Shown here: one piece after another, positions 28,325 to 36,524 of the stretch
Numbering within the stretch: the first letter of the stretch is position 1
How the letters are laid out: each line of letters opens with the position of its first letter
Source: an uncultured Alphaproteobacteria bacterium
Lineage (GTDB): Bacteria > Pseudomonadota > Alphaproteobacteria > CAAHEQ01 > UBA3637
Direction of reading: 5' to 3'
Assembly (NCBI GenBank): GCA_949286245.1
Contig: CASECF010000083.1
Coordinates: forward strand, 1-40,598
Length of the DNA: 40,598 nucleotides
Made by a program: the position numbers and the translations under genes
The notes under the pieces: generated by a model
Told to the model about the DNA's origin: nothing
Seen by the model: the letters and a program-made list of their open reading frames with translations, nothing else
The model's database searches: none

Positions 28325-29010
28325 GCCCCTGTGTCAAACGCAGGATTCTTCATATGTACCTTAAAACCTTGAGCACCGTCATCTCACAAACGGTGCACCC
28401 TATCCTGTCGGACACAATTTGTTTCTACTGAGCGGTTGGTCATTTAAGGCCATTGTTAACTGACTTTTCTCTATATCTTCTTTCAGTTGGTTTCGGCTAT
28501 ACTCGGTCATTTGTTGAGTATTTTGTGATCTATCATCTTTATATAAGAGCCTTGACCCCGATATTTTCTGTTGATAGATAGCTCGTTTTCTTTATATCCA
28601 AATGCTTTGTGTCGATATCGAAATTTTGCATTTTTCCACCTTTCATATATTGACGAACTGCTTTTACCTTTGAGATAACCCATAACCGAACTTATCAGAA
28701 GTTTTGATGGTATCGCTATTAACATATAAATGGGCTCACGACAGACCTCTGCTTCTATGATGCCTATTCCTGTCCATCGGCATCATTCTCTTACAATATG
28801 CTCTATTTCCAGATACCCCCTATAAAAGGGTTTTCTAGGATATTTTGATGCGAAAACAACATGATATTTGCAATACCCTGTTGTCTGTGATTTTGTATGT
28901 GTGTTCATAAAAAAACTCCTCTGCTTTTGTTCGACTTTCGTCTGACCGTCTAACTTACTGTCGCAAAAGAGTTTTTTTATGTGTAAAGCCGTAAGCTCTC
29001 CGGAACGACC
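28325..29010 (-). mobile_element. Decayed IS200/IS605-type insertion sequence, copy 1
   Basis: The element holds a broken Y1 transposase gene and lacks terminal inverted repeats, as expected for IS200. Its right end carries subterminal hairpins: GCACCGT/ACGGTGC with a 10-base loop (28373-28396), and CCTGTG/CGCAGG with a 5-base loop (28327-28343). The left part (28909-29010) matches the partial copy at 40461-40598, sharing TCGTTCC, AGAGCTTAC-GCTTTACACATAAAAA, CAGTAAGTTAGA, GTCGAACAAAAG and GGAGTTTTTTTATG. The exact ends are approximate: the left end is set where the two copies stop matching, the right end just beyond the hairpins. Confidence 0.8.
28400..28908 (-). pseudogene. tnpA: IS200-type transposase TnpA remnant
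   Basis: The start, with GGAGTTTTTTT-ATG, encodes MNTHTKSQTTGYCKYHVVFASKYPRK in pieces typical of IS200 TnpA (CKYH-VF--KYRRK). It is dead in three ways. There is an in-frame TGA after HIVRE (about codon 42). A one-base frameshift lies near 28508, after which EYSRNQLKEDIEKSQ continues in another frame to a TAG at 28400. The HUH catalytic motif, usually HIHML or similar, reads PIYML. The middle segment IIEAEVCREP-YMLIAIPSKLL and VMGYLKGKSSSSIYE are clearly recognisable. TnpA normally moves single-stranded DNA through a catalytic Tyr. Confidence 0.88.
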
Positions 29011-29042
29011 GGCCTAGCCGTTAGTTTTCTTGCTACAAAAAA

Positions 29043-29060
29043 AGCGGGTTTTAACCCGCT
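29043..29060 (-). terminator. Terminator of the rplY-nfeD operon
   Basis: A perfect hairpin AGCGGGTT-TT-AACCCGCT, flanked by A-runs on one side and T-runs on the other, so it can work in both directions. On the minus strand it lies about 28 bases after the stop at 29088 and is followed by TTTTTTT. It separates the operon from the IS200 remnant. Confidence 0.9.
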
Positions 29061-29087
29061 TTTTTTTGTATATAAGAAATACGCTTT

Positions 29088-29468
29088 TTATCCTTTTCCG
29101 GCTAATCTCTTATTTTGGAGTTGCTTAATCCGATTCATCTCCTTAACTTCTTTACGAGACATCTTTCGACCGTTCGGGGCTCTTCGTTTTGAATTAGACT
29201 TTGCTCTTAAAGTCGTTTTTACCGTTGTCTTCTCTTTGCGTCCTTTGGTCGCTTTTTCCAATTCACTTAACAACTCTGATTCTCTGATATTTTGAGGTGT
29301 CACCAAGCTTGCTACATCCTGAGCTGCTTCATAAATGGCCCGTTGTTGTCTCTCTTTTCTATATTCCTCTCGTCGTTTTTCCAACAAAGATCTCTTAGCT
29401 GCCATCAAACGATTTTGAAGAGATTTTTGCTGTTCTTCAGTTAAAACGGTTTTCTTTGTTTTTTCCAT
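29088..29468 (-). CDS. Small highly basic hypothetical protein
   Basis: Not recognised. The 126-residue product is extremely rich in Lys, Arg and Glu with long stretches likely to be helical (QQKSLQNRLMAAKRSLLEKR, REEYRKERQQRAIYEA) and a very basic C-terminus (RAKSNSKRRAPNGRKMSRK). There is no membrane segment or Cys. Its composition would suit binding to RNA, ribosomes or DNA; this is inference only. It has a good GGAGG-like site (AAGGAGGCG) before the ATG. It is the last gene before a strong terminator in an operon that starts with ribosomal protein L25, which mildly favours a translation-related role. Confidence 0.75.
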   Translation of the reverse strand: MEKTKKTVLTEEQQKSLQNRLMAAKRSLLEKRREEYRKERQQRAIYEAAQDVASLVTPQNIRESELLSELEKATKGRKEKTTVKTTLRAKSNSKRRAPNGRKMSRKEVKEMNRIKQLQNKRLAGKG

Positions 29469-29555
29469 ACGACGCCTCCTTCTTTAAACTCTGCGATCAA
29501 AGTATAAAACATCACTTATAATAGAAGTATAAAGCCTCTTTTAAAATTTGTCAAA

Positions 29556-30002
29556 TTATTTTGATGAAACGATCAAAATAAGACCATTCTTAACAGCTGT
29601 AACAACAACCGTTTCGCCCTTTAAAAGAGGTCGATCACACTCAGCCAACCAAACCGTGTCCCCTACTAGAACTTTTGTTTTCCCATCGACAACATCTTCA
29701 TTCAGTTTATACGACTTACCAATATACTGCGAAGCATAATCGTTTAAATAAGGATGAGTTTCAGGCTCCCTTGTAGATTTAAAGAGCTTCTGATAAATAA
29801 AGACACCGATCAAAGCAAACAAAATAGAGAGAAGGGAAAATGACAATAATTGCCAGGTCAAATCAAGCGGAACAAAATACGACAGGAGAGAAACGCCAAG
29901 CGAAGCCAAACCAAACCAAACCAAATAAGTCCCAGGGAGCATCAACTCCAACAAAACCAATAAAAGACCAAAAGCAGCCCATTCGGTATAAGTGATATTC
30001 AT
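29556..30002 (-). CDS. NfeD-like membrane protein (short form)
   Basis: A 148-residue protein with an N-terminal block of three membrane helices (about 5-70) and a C-terminal OB-fold-like NfeD domain (about 85-148). The domain holds the typical GxxYKLNEDVVDGKTKVLVGDTVW-like wording, here split as IGKSYKLNEDVVDG and TKVLVGDTVWLA. It is the short NfeD form, lacking the serine protease. NfeD proteins partner with SPFH/stomatin proteins in membrane microdomains, and the neighbour 14 bases upstream is exactly such a gene, so the pair (compare E. coli qmcA-ybbK) is well supported. The role may be membrane quality control. Confidence 0.9.
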   Translation of the reverse strand: MNITYTEWAAFGLLLVLLELMLPGTYLVWFGLASLGVSLLSYFVPLDLTWQLLSFSLLSILFALIGVFIYQKLFKSTREPETHPYLNDYASQYIGKSYKLNEDVVDGKTKVLVGDTVWLAECDRPLLKGETVVVTAVKNGLILIVSSK

Positions 30003-30016
30003 TTAATCTTCCTTTC

Positions 30017-30952
30017 TTACTTTTTGGAATTCTTTCCTGATTGTGAGGGAGTATTTAAAATCTCTTTAGCTATCTCGGCTACACCGGCAATCGATCCCAT
30101 CACATTGGTTGTCTCAAGGGGAAGCATCAACAATTTTTGGTTAGGAGAAGAAACAATTCCCTCCAAAGCTTCGATATACTTTTGTCCCAAGAAGTAGTTA
30201 ATGGCTTGAAGATTTCCTTTTGCAATGGCATCAGAAACCATTTGTGTCGCAGTTGCTTCGGCCTGAGCTTTTCTTTCACGAGCTTCTGCTTCTCTGAATG
30301 CAGCCTCTTTTTGAGCCTCTGCAGCCAAAATAACAGCCTGTTTTTCACCTTCGGCTTTTAATATTTCAGCTTGACGATACCCTTCGGCATCCAAAATATT
30401 GGCTCGCTTTTCACGTTCCGCTTTCATCTGTCTTGCCATGGCATCTATTAAATCTTTTGGAGGGGTAATATCTTTAATTTCAACCCGTGTCACCTTAACC
30501 CCCCAAGGGATTGTTGCCTCATCAACGACTTCCAAGAGTTTATGGTTAATTCGATCTCGTTGCGAAAGCAACTCATCAATTTCCATTCCCCCGATTACTG
30601 TTCGAATATTTGTCATAATGAGATTTAAGATTGCCGTATGAAGATCTCTCACCTGATAAGCCGCATTAACAGAATCTTGAATTTGAAAGAATAAAACGCC
30701 GTCAACTCGAACCATAGCGTTATCCTTTGTAATAACCTCCTGAGATGGGACATCCAAGACCTGTTCCATTTTGTTAATTTTAGAACCGACTCTTTCAAAA
30801 ATAGGAATTAAAAAATGGAGTCCCGGACGGAGTGTCCTTGTGTATTTTCCAAAATTTTCTACCGTATATTCATACCCTTGAGTGACAATAACAATAGATT
30901 TTAATAAGATAAGCAGAATAACAACAACAAGAATACCGGCTACAGATACCAT
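30017..30952 (-). CDS. qmcA: SPFH/stomatin-like membrane protein (QmcA family)
   Basis: A 311-residue membrane-anchored protein. A single N-terminal hydrophobic segment (about 3-24) is followed by the SPFH/Band 7 domain (about 25-190), with [43 protein letters not shown] and the stomatin signature region [16 protein letters not shown]. After it comes a long Ala/Glu/Lys coiled coil (about 190-255, for example [20 protein letters not shown]) used for oligomerisation. Members form large rings in membrane microdomains and can regulate FtsH-type proteases. The coupled nfeD-like gene downstream fits the usual pairing. Confidence 0.94.
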   Translation of the reverse strand: MVSVAGILVVVILLILLKSIVIVTQGYEYTVENFGKYTRTLRPGLHFLIPIFERVGSKINKMEQVLDVPSQEVITKDNAMVRVDGVLFFQIQDSVNAAYQVRDLHTAILNLIMTNIRTVIGGMEIDELLSQRDRINHKLLEVVDEATIPWGVKVTRVEIKDITPPKDLIDAMARQMKAEREKRANILDAEGYRQAEILKAEGEKQAVILAAEAQKEAAFREAEARERKAQAEATATQMVSDAIAKGNLQAINYFLGQKYIEALEGIVSSPNQKLLMLPLETTNVMGSIAGVAEIAKEILNTPSQSGKNSKK

Positions 30953-30972
30953 TTTTTCTCCTTTAAACGAGT

Positions 30973-31413
30973 TTATTCATAATTCATACGAGGTGGCAAA
31001 TTACGCAAACGAACCAAATAAGGTTTATACACTTTATCTTTACTTAAAATATGACCCAAAAACCAAACACTTAAAAAATTAGCTGCTTTAATTGCAATTT
31101 CCTTTTTTCCGTTAATGGAAGAAGCCACTTCAAACTGTTGACGAAGTTCTGAAATATTTTTAATAAAAATCTGATGACTTTTCATATGTGCTTCCAAATC
31201 CGGAAAACCAATTCGCTCCATAACATCTTCTTCATGTGAAAAATGATTGCGGGCATAATCATAGCAAGACTCGAAAATCTCCTCCATACTATCAAAGTCA
31301 CCGGAAACAGCTACACCCATTGAGTTGTTTACAACATCCAAAAAAGCTTTATGTTCCTCATCAAGTGGGGGATACCCCAATTCCATTTGTTCTCGCCACA
31401 CGGTAGAAGGCAT
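30973..31413 (-). CDS. Bacteriohemerythrin
   Basis: A 146-residue four-helix-bundle protein with a non-haem di-iron site that binds O2. The expected ligands are visible: His in LDEEHKAF, His and Glu in NHFSHEED, two His in HMKSHQIF, and His with Asp in GHILSKDK. The length fits single-domain bacteriohemerythrins, used for O2 storage, delivery or sensing. No fused signalling domain is present. It sits between ychF and qmcA with gaps of about 20 bases, so it is co-transcribed with translation genes, an unexpected context. It suggests a cell that meets varying or low oxygen. Confidence 0.93.
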   Translation of the reverse strand: MPSTVWREQMELGYPPLDEEHKAFLDVVNNSMGVAVSGDFDSMEEIFESCYDYARNHFSHEEDVMERIGFPDLEAHMKSHQIFIKNISELRQQFEVASSINGKKEIAIKAANFLSVWFLGHILSKDKVYKPYLVRLRNLPPRMNYE

Positions 31414-31431
31414 CGAAATCTCCTCTATCTA

Positions 31432-32535
31432 TCAGACGTTAAATAAAAAGTGAACCACATCGCCGTCATGCATGATATAAGATTTTCCTTCTTGACGCAA
31501 TTTGCCATTTTCACGGGCTCCGCTTTCACCTTTATACGTTATGTAATCGTTATAGCTGATTACTTCGGCTCGGATAAACCCTTTTTCAAAATCCGAGTGA
31601 ATAATTCCAGCGGCTTCCGGAGCGGTTGTTCCTTTTGTCATTGTCCATGCATGAACCTCCTTGGGTCCAGATGTAAAAAAGGTTTCCAGTCCTAAAAGAG
31701 TATATCCTGCTTTAATAATACGATTGAGACCTGTCTCTGTCAAGCCTAAAGTTTCCAAAAATTCTTTTTGTTCACTTAAATCACTTAATTGTGCCACTTC
31801 TGATTCGATATTGGCTGAAATAATCACATAGGAATTTCCTTGCTCAGCTGCCATCTGTACCACCTTTTCCGTATATTTATTTCCGGTTGCGGCACTTTCT
31901 TCATCAACATTACAAACATACAAGACGGGTTTTCCCGTTAAAAGATATAACTGATTAAAAATTTTCTGAGCTTCCGGATCAGATGGTTTCACCGTTCTGG
32001 CGGGATTTCCTTCTCGTAAGGTTTCCAAAACAGGTTGCATAACCGATAAAATGGCTTTAGATTCTTTATCGCCGGCTTGAGCTTTTTTCTGAACACCGAT
32101 AATTCGCTTTTCTAAACTTTCCAAGTCTGCCAACATCAATTCCGTCTCGACCGTTGCGGCATCTCTGACAGGATCTACGGACCCCTCAACATGAACAACA
32201 TCCGTTCCGTCAAAACATCTTAAAACATGAATAATAGCATCAACTTCTCTAATGTTTGCCAAAAATTGATTCCCAAGGCCCTCCCCTTTTGAAGCCCCCC
32301 TGACTAATCCGGCAATATCAACAAACTCCAACTGAGCCGGAACCAACTTGGCGGACTTATCTATTTTTTCGAGTTCAATTATTCTCGGATCCGGAACGGC
32401 AACACGTCCCACATTTGGTTCAATCGTTCAAAACGGATAATTGGCGGCCTGCGCCTGAACCGTTGAAGTTAATGCGTTAAATAATGTTGACTTTCCGACA
32501 TTCGGAAGCCCGACAATTCCACAATTAAATCCCAT
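31432..32535 (-). pseudogene. ychF: Ribosome-binding ATPase YchF (Obg-like), in-frame TGA
   Basis: The full frame from ATG 32535 has 367 codons before its stop, matching E. coli YchF (363 aa). The start [20 protein letters not shown] contains the P-loop. At codon 36 (32428-32430) a TGA replaces the Cys of the family motif PFCTIEPN: the sequence reads NYPF-*-TIEPNVG. The rest is intact: DIAGLVRGASKGEGLGNQFL (G3 region), CNVDEESAA (NxxE-type G4), and a C-terminal TGS domain (GPKEVHAWTMTKGTTAPEAA). Restart at GTG codon 42 would lack the P-loop and be inactive. The gene overlaps the end of pth by 11 bases. The options are nonsense mutation, UGA readthrough (Cys is a known near-cognate insertion) or sequence error. 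Confidence 0.93.
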
Positions 32536-33109
32536 TTTTTAATTCCTTTGAAACACAAGATAGTTTATTCATAAAAAGATCCGATCTTTTTTGCAACAAA
32601 AACGGCAGAAATTCGGAAATACGATCAAGCAAAAGATCAAGTTCTTTTTTTTCCTCTTTTGAAAAAGAAGATAAAACAAAATGAACGACTTCTTCTTTTA
32701 AAGTCGGTTTTGAAATACCGATTCGAACCCGTGTATAGTTATTACCTATGTTGGCATCAATACTTTTGAGACCGTTATGTCCGCCGGATCCTCCCCCTGT
32801 TTTAACCTTAATCTTCCCGATCGGCAAATCCATATCATCATGGAAAACAATAATATTTTCAGGTTTTATTTTATAAAATGAGCAAACACTTAACACTGCT
32901 TCACCGGACAAGTTCATATAAGTTTCCGGTTTGAGAATCAGTATTTTTTCATTTGCGATCTCTCCTTCTGCCAAAAGTCCCTTAAATTTAGTTTTAAAAG
33001 TCGAAAAAGAATGACGGCGAACAATACTGTCCACCGTCATAAAACCGACATTGTGACGGGTATTTGCATATTCCGAACCGGGATTGCCCAAACCCACCAA
33101 CAAAATCAT
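32525..33109 (-). CDS. pth: Peptidyl-tRNA hydrolase
   Basis: A 194-residue cytoplasmic enzyme that releases peptides from peptidyl-tRNAs dropped by ribosomes. Family residues are visible: Asn in [16 protein letters not shown], the catalytic His of TRHNVGF (about residue 20), [13 protein letters not shown], and the Asp-containing [24 protein letters not shown] follows, with the Asn that binds substrate. The length matches bacterial Pth. It lies five bases after rplY, a common arrangement in bacteria, and overlaps ychF. Confidence 0.97.
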   Translation of the reverse strand: MILLVGLGNPGSEYANTRHNVGFMTVDSIVRRHSFSTFKTKFKGLLAEGEIANEKILILKPETYMNLSGEAVLSVCSFYKIKPENIIVFHDDMDLPIGKIKVKTGGGSGGHNGLKSIDANIGNNYTRVRIGISKPTLKEEVVHFVLSSFSKEEKKELDLLLDRISEFLPFLLQKRSDLFMNKLSCVSKELKNGI

Positions 33110-33114
33110 CGTGC

Positions 33115-33747
33115 TTAAGCTTTCTTCTCTGTTGAAGCATCAGCAGCTGAAGCAGTGGCAGCAGCTGTTTCTTCGGCTGTTTCCGACATTTGAGCCGAAA
33201 CAATCGTAGCAACCGTAAAATCTTCCTCTGCCGTCAACTTAACACCTTTTGGCATCTCAATAGAGAAAGCCGTGATGGAATCGCCCATTTCTGCTTTCGA
33301 CAAATCGATAACAAAAGCTTCCGGAATATTATCCGGCGTACATTTCGCTTCCAATGTACGATGAACAACGTTCAACAAGCCACCAAGTTTGATACCCGGT
33401 GCAATAGCTTCGTTTTCAAATCTCAATGGAATATCAAGTGTCAATTCAGCATTCTTTGAAATTCTCAAAAAGTCAGCATGCATCGGACGGCTGGAAACAG
33501 GATGTTTTTGGATATCTTGACACAACACGTGATGATGCTTTCCGTCAACAATAATTTCAAATTGACGTGTCCACAAACCTGATTTATTCATTTCGGCAGT
33601 CAAAACTTTTTCTTCCAGAGTGATCATCACAGGTTCTTGCTTATCTCCATAGATAACGGCTGGAATATGACCTGAACGACGATGTGCCCGAGAGGCCCCC
33701 TTACCAGCTTTTTCACGTTTAACTGCGTTTAATTGTGTAGCTTTCAT
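33115..33747 (-). CDS. rplY: Ribosomal protein L25 (Ctc/TL5 long form)
   Basis: A 210-residue large-subunit protein that binds 5S rRNA. The N-terminal L25 domain (about 1-95) begins NAVKREKAGKGASRAHRRSG, followed by the TL5 beta-domain (about 95-185, LDIPLRFENEAIAPGIKLGG) and an Ala/Thr-rich tail ending EKKA. The long form is usual in alphaproteobacteria, whereas E. coli L25 is only the first domain. It is the first gene of a seven-gene operon with a strong promoter and a structured leader, described separately. L25 genes are known to be autoregulated through their leader in gammaproteobacteria. Confidence 0.96.
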   Translation of the reverse strand: MKATQLNAVKREKAGKGASRAHRRSGHIPAVIYGDKQEPVMITLEEKVLTAEMNKSGLWTRQFEIIVDGKHHHVLCQDIQKHPVSSRPMHADFLRISKNAELTLDIPLRFENEAIAPGIKLGGLLNVVHRTLEAKCTPDNIPEAFVIDLSKAEMGDSITAFSIEMPKGVKLTAEEDFTVATIVSAQMSETAEETAAATASAADASTEKKA

Positions 33748-33832
33748 TTTTATACTCTTTCTTAAAAGTTAGAAACAAACCGGCATATCCTCCAGGGGTG
33801 AAACAACCGGCCCTACGTCCTTTGACATAAGG
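33748..33832 (-). promoter_or_regulatory. Structured leader of rplY (candidate autoregulatory RNA)
   Basis: Between the predicted start of transcription (about 33832) and the rplY ATG lies an 85-base leader that is clearly richer in G+C than nearby intergenic DNA. It opens with a hairpin GTCCTT-ATGTCA-AAGGAC and continues with a block carrying GCCGGTT twice around TTTCACCCCTGGAGGATAT. No U-run follows, so an attenuator of transcription is unlikely; control of translation by L25 binding is plausible but inferred. A 19-codon frame inside it (33769-33828) has no ribosome-binding site and is not called a gene. Confidence 0.5.
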
Positions 33833-33838
33833 ACTGAA

Positions 33839-33867
33839 CTTATACTCTCTTTTTTACATAAAATCAA
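33839..33867 (-). promoter_or_regulatory. Promoter of the rplY operon
   Basis: On the minus strand TTGATT (33862-33867) and TATAAG (33839-33844) are exactly 17 bases apart. The predicted start of transcription is about 85 bases before the rplY ATG. The -10 box is identical to that of the tRNA-Val promoter. Confidence 0.75.
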
Positions 33868-33933
33868 GTGTTTTTTATCAAAAACTCATTTTACTTCCAA
33901 TTTTATTGTTAACGAGGTTTTTAGTGAATTTAA

Positions 33934-33962
33934 TTGACTTTTTGTCAAAATTAAAGTACAAT
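33934..33962 (+). promoter_or_regulatory. Promoter of the ABC protein, with overlapping inverted repeat
   Basis: TTGACT (33934-33939) and TACAAT (33957-33962) are spaced by 17 bases, with the ATG about 41 bases downstream. The -35 box forms half of an inverted repeat TTGAC-TTTTT-GTCAA (33934-33948). A repressor binding this palindrome would block the promoter, but no regulator is known. A GAGGA ribosome-binding site precedes the start codon. Confidence 0.7.
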
Positions 33963-34003
33963 TGAACTAAGTTGATTTTTCACCATTCAAGAGGACTTTC
34001 TAA

Positions 34004-36322
34004 ATGAACACGCAAAGAAATGTAAACGCTCAGATAACGACAGAAAACAACTCTGAAATGCTGAAAAATGACCAAATTCCAAGACCGGTGATTGCAGACC
34101 TTGCGGAAACGGGACACCCCAAGACGCAGGAGGAAAGCATTTGCGAAATCAAAGACATGTTGAATTCTCATGTTTTTTCTCGGTTTTGGCTTTTATCATC
34201 AACCAGTCTTTCATCGGGTATGGCGGTTTTGTCACAAATATTACCCTATTGGATGAAGGACGAAACGGCAGCAATTTACTCTTTTGCCGGAATATCTGCT
34301 TTGTATCCTCTTGTTTCTGAATTAACAAACAATATCAAATCTTATAATCAACGAAAAACAGTGGATGCTCTTATTCTTCATATGCAGGATGAACGTAAAA
34401 ATTTTCCCAGTATTGAAAGGCAATCTCGCAACTATGAAAGAGCCCAGTCTCAAATGGAAAATGTTATTAACTACGGCACTTTTTATGTGTATAGGAAATG
34501 GGATTTAATTCCGGGTTATACGGCTTTAGCTCTCTCACTGGTTCCTATTTTTTCAACCCCCTTACCGGCCCTTATATCACTTGGAAGCACTGCCGTATCA
34601 TGTGCGGGATCCTATCTCGTTGCCAAATATACGTCTCGATTGAGACGCCAAGCAAATATTGAAGCCATCAACACGGTCAACAAAAATGATGAGAAGATTC
34701 GTGCTAATATACGTCAAACGTCAAGAGATGTTTCAAACAACCAGAACATGGATATGTACAATGAGCGAAGGACAGAAATCAAAGAATCTCAAAAAAAATC
34801 ATATAAATCACTCTTTAATTTGCACAAAAAAAATGCAAAATATTGGCTCATGTATGGGGTTGGAACACTTGCCACGGCTACAGCTGCCATTCTAACACCG
34901 CTTATGTTAGGGATTAATCCTTCACAATTTTCTTTAGGCACAATATCCGGTATTCTCATAACATCTGGAATCATTACGGGAGCAGTGAGTAAAATTGTCA
35001 ATGTATTTAGTGATTGTAAGCAATCTATTGCTCTAGCCTCAAAGGCTTATCAACGGTTTGTTCACATAAAAAATTATGGCGTTCAATTCGGAAAAGAAAA
35101 TGTTTCCTCTAAAGCCTCTGTTTTCCGTTTAAACAATATTGCCTATACCAATCGAATTCCGGAAAAAGAGGAGGAAGCGGCTCAAGAGAATTTAAAGAAA
35201 GAGCTCGATCAAAAAATCAAGGAAAATCCCTACTTAAAAGAAACATATATGAAGGATTATAGTCAGCGTTTAGAAAGTATCCCAAGACAGGGAAATCGAA
35301 GAGACAAGGGGTTATTCAGTGCCGAAAATGATTTTGAAATAGGTGCAGGTATCACCGTCATCGGGGGCGCCAGTAATGCCGGAAAATCAAGATTGATTGG
35401 TCTGTTAATGCATGAAGATGATCCGTCTCGAGGAGACGTGTGTATCGGACATTATGAAAACGGTCAATTTATTTCTCAGAATTTAAAAGAGTTATCTCAA
35501 TATGCCTTGTTGGATGTTGTGGCTCATATTTCACAAAATGTTTCTTTAAGCGGAAACTACACGGTCAAAGAGTTTATTTTAGGAAAGGCTCCGGAAGACA
35601 TAACTGACAAGGCCTATCAGGAAAAGCTCAAAAAATATGAAGAAATCAAAGAGGTTCTTCGCATTGGTGATGGAAAGGACGGTCGTAATGTCATTGATGA
35701 AAATCGCTCATTGGATCCATCTGCCAATACATTTTCGGGAGGTGAAGCAAAGCGAATTGCTCTCGCCAGAGCCCTCGTGAAAGATCAACCGATTTTGATT
35801 TTAGATGAAGTGACGGCTGGAATAGATCCGGGAACATCCAAAGCGCTTATAGATTATCTCAATAAGATTAAAGAGACCAAAACAATTATCGTGATAACTC
35901 ATATCATTGACGACTTGAGCAATTTATCAACGGATCAAGCTTTGGATCTGGATAAGCCGGATCCCAACCAACCGGCTCAACTGACCAGATGGAATCTGGC
36001 AGATCCTAAAATTAAGGCTGAATACATCGAATATGTTAAAAGCAGAGGCCCTCAAAAAAGCGATTCTGATCAAACAATAACGGCAGATCAAAGAAATCTC
36101 ACACACACTTCCCTTTTGGATGATCTGAAAAAAGGAGAAAACAGAACTCAAATAAAACCACTTACCCCCTCTCCGGAGACGGTCAAAAAAAGTCGTTCAC
36201 ACAGAACTCAAAATTTACTCCGCGATATAGAAGAATTTTCCGCGCCGTTGTCAAATAACGGAGAAAAACCCAGTGTTTCTTCTATTCTCAGATCCAGAAA
36301 CACTCATCATTCCTCTCGATAA
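34004..36322 (+). CDS. Unusual fused ABC transporter (TMD-NBD) of 772 residues
   Basis: A half-transporter with the membrane part first. About six hydrophobic segments are seen: about 58-80, 85-105, 170-188, 190-212, 285-308 and 315-340. They are interrupted by long charged stretches. The ATPase domain (about 430-650) has Walker A G454-GASNAGKS462, a Q-loop region HISQN, signature S578-GGEAKR, Walker B ILILDE (D601-E602) and H-loop His633, so all catalytic residues are present. The signature is FSGGE rather than LSGGQ. Residues about 660-772 are a hydrophilic, probably disordered tail; the first 45 residues are also hydrophilic. It has no partner gene. An exporter is likely; the cargo is unknown. 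Confidence 0.88.
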   Translation: MNTQRNVNAQITTENNSEMLKNDQIPRPVIADLAETGHPKTQEESICEIKDMLNSHVFSRFWLLSSTSLSSGMAVLSQILPYWMKDETAAIYSFAGISALYPLVSELTNNIKSYNQRKTVDALILHMQDERKNFPSIERQSRNYERAQSQMENVINYGTFYVYRKWDLIPGYTALALSLVPIFSTPLPALISLGSTAVSCAGSYLVAKYTSRLRRQANIEAINTVNKNDEKIRANIRQTSRDVSNNQNMDMYNERRTEIKESQKKSYKSLFNLHKKNAKYWLMYGVGTLATATAAILTPLMLGINPSQFSLGTISGILITSGIITGAVSKIVNVFSDCKQSIALASKAYQRFVHIKNYGVQFGKENVSSKASVFRLNNIAYTNRIPEKEEEAAQENLKKELDQKIKENPYLKETYMKDYSQRLESIPRQGNRRDKGLFSAENDFEIGAGITVIGGASNAGKSRLIGLLMHEDDPSRGDVCIGHYENGQFISQNLKELSQYALLDVVAHISQNVSLSGNYTVKEFILGKAPEDITDKAYQEKLKKYEEIKEVLRIGDGKDGRNVIDENRSLDPSANTFSGGEAKRIALARALVKDQPILILDEVTAGIDPGTSKALIDYLNKIKETKTIIVITHIIDDLSNLSTDQALDLDKPDPNQPAQLTRWNLADPKIKAEYIEYVKSRGPQKSDSDQTITADQRNLTHTSLLDDLKKGENRTQIKPLTPSPETVKKSRSHRTQNLLRDIEEFSAPLSNNGEKPSVSSILRSRNTHHSSR

Positions 36323-36476
36323 TCCGTCAATGAAAGATTAAATTCCTTTTCGAATAAAATATTTTCGGAATAAAAAGAAACAGTCTGTGTGATCCTTCAA
36401 TTATTCTTTGTATTAACAAGAAAATCACCGCTTATCAAAACGCAAGAACAACACACGACATAGGAGCACAACGACC

Positions 36477-36512
36477 ATGATCGAATGGCTCATCAATTTA
36501 AAATCCGGTTAA
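36477..36512 (+). CDS. Possible tiny leader-like ORF (11 aa)
   Basis: An 11-codon frame, MIEWLINLKSG, with a clear AGGAG ten bases before the ATG. It lies in the gap between the ABC gene and the convergent cupin gene. No gene follows on this strand, so a leader-peptide role has no target. It could be the surviving start of a lost gene or chance. Confidence 0.2.
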   Translation: MIEWLINLKSG

Positions 36513-36524
36513 TGCGGTTTCTTT

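Noticed and set aside
32428-32430. Selenocysteine in YchF, since UGA replaces Cys
   Set aside because: YchF is not a known selenoprotein, no SECIS-like hairpin was recognised right after the UGA, and the similar UGA in trmFO replaces Arg.
33769-33828. 19-codon frame in the rplY leader (MSKDVGPVV...) as an upstream peptide
   Set aside because: It starts only a few bases from the predicted transcript start, has no ribosome-binding site, and its ATG lies in a hairpin loop. A structured leader explains it better.
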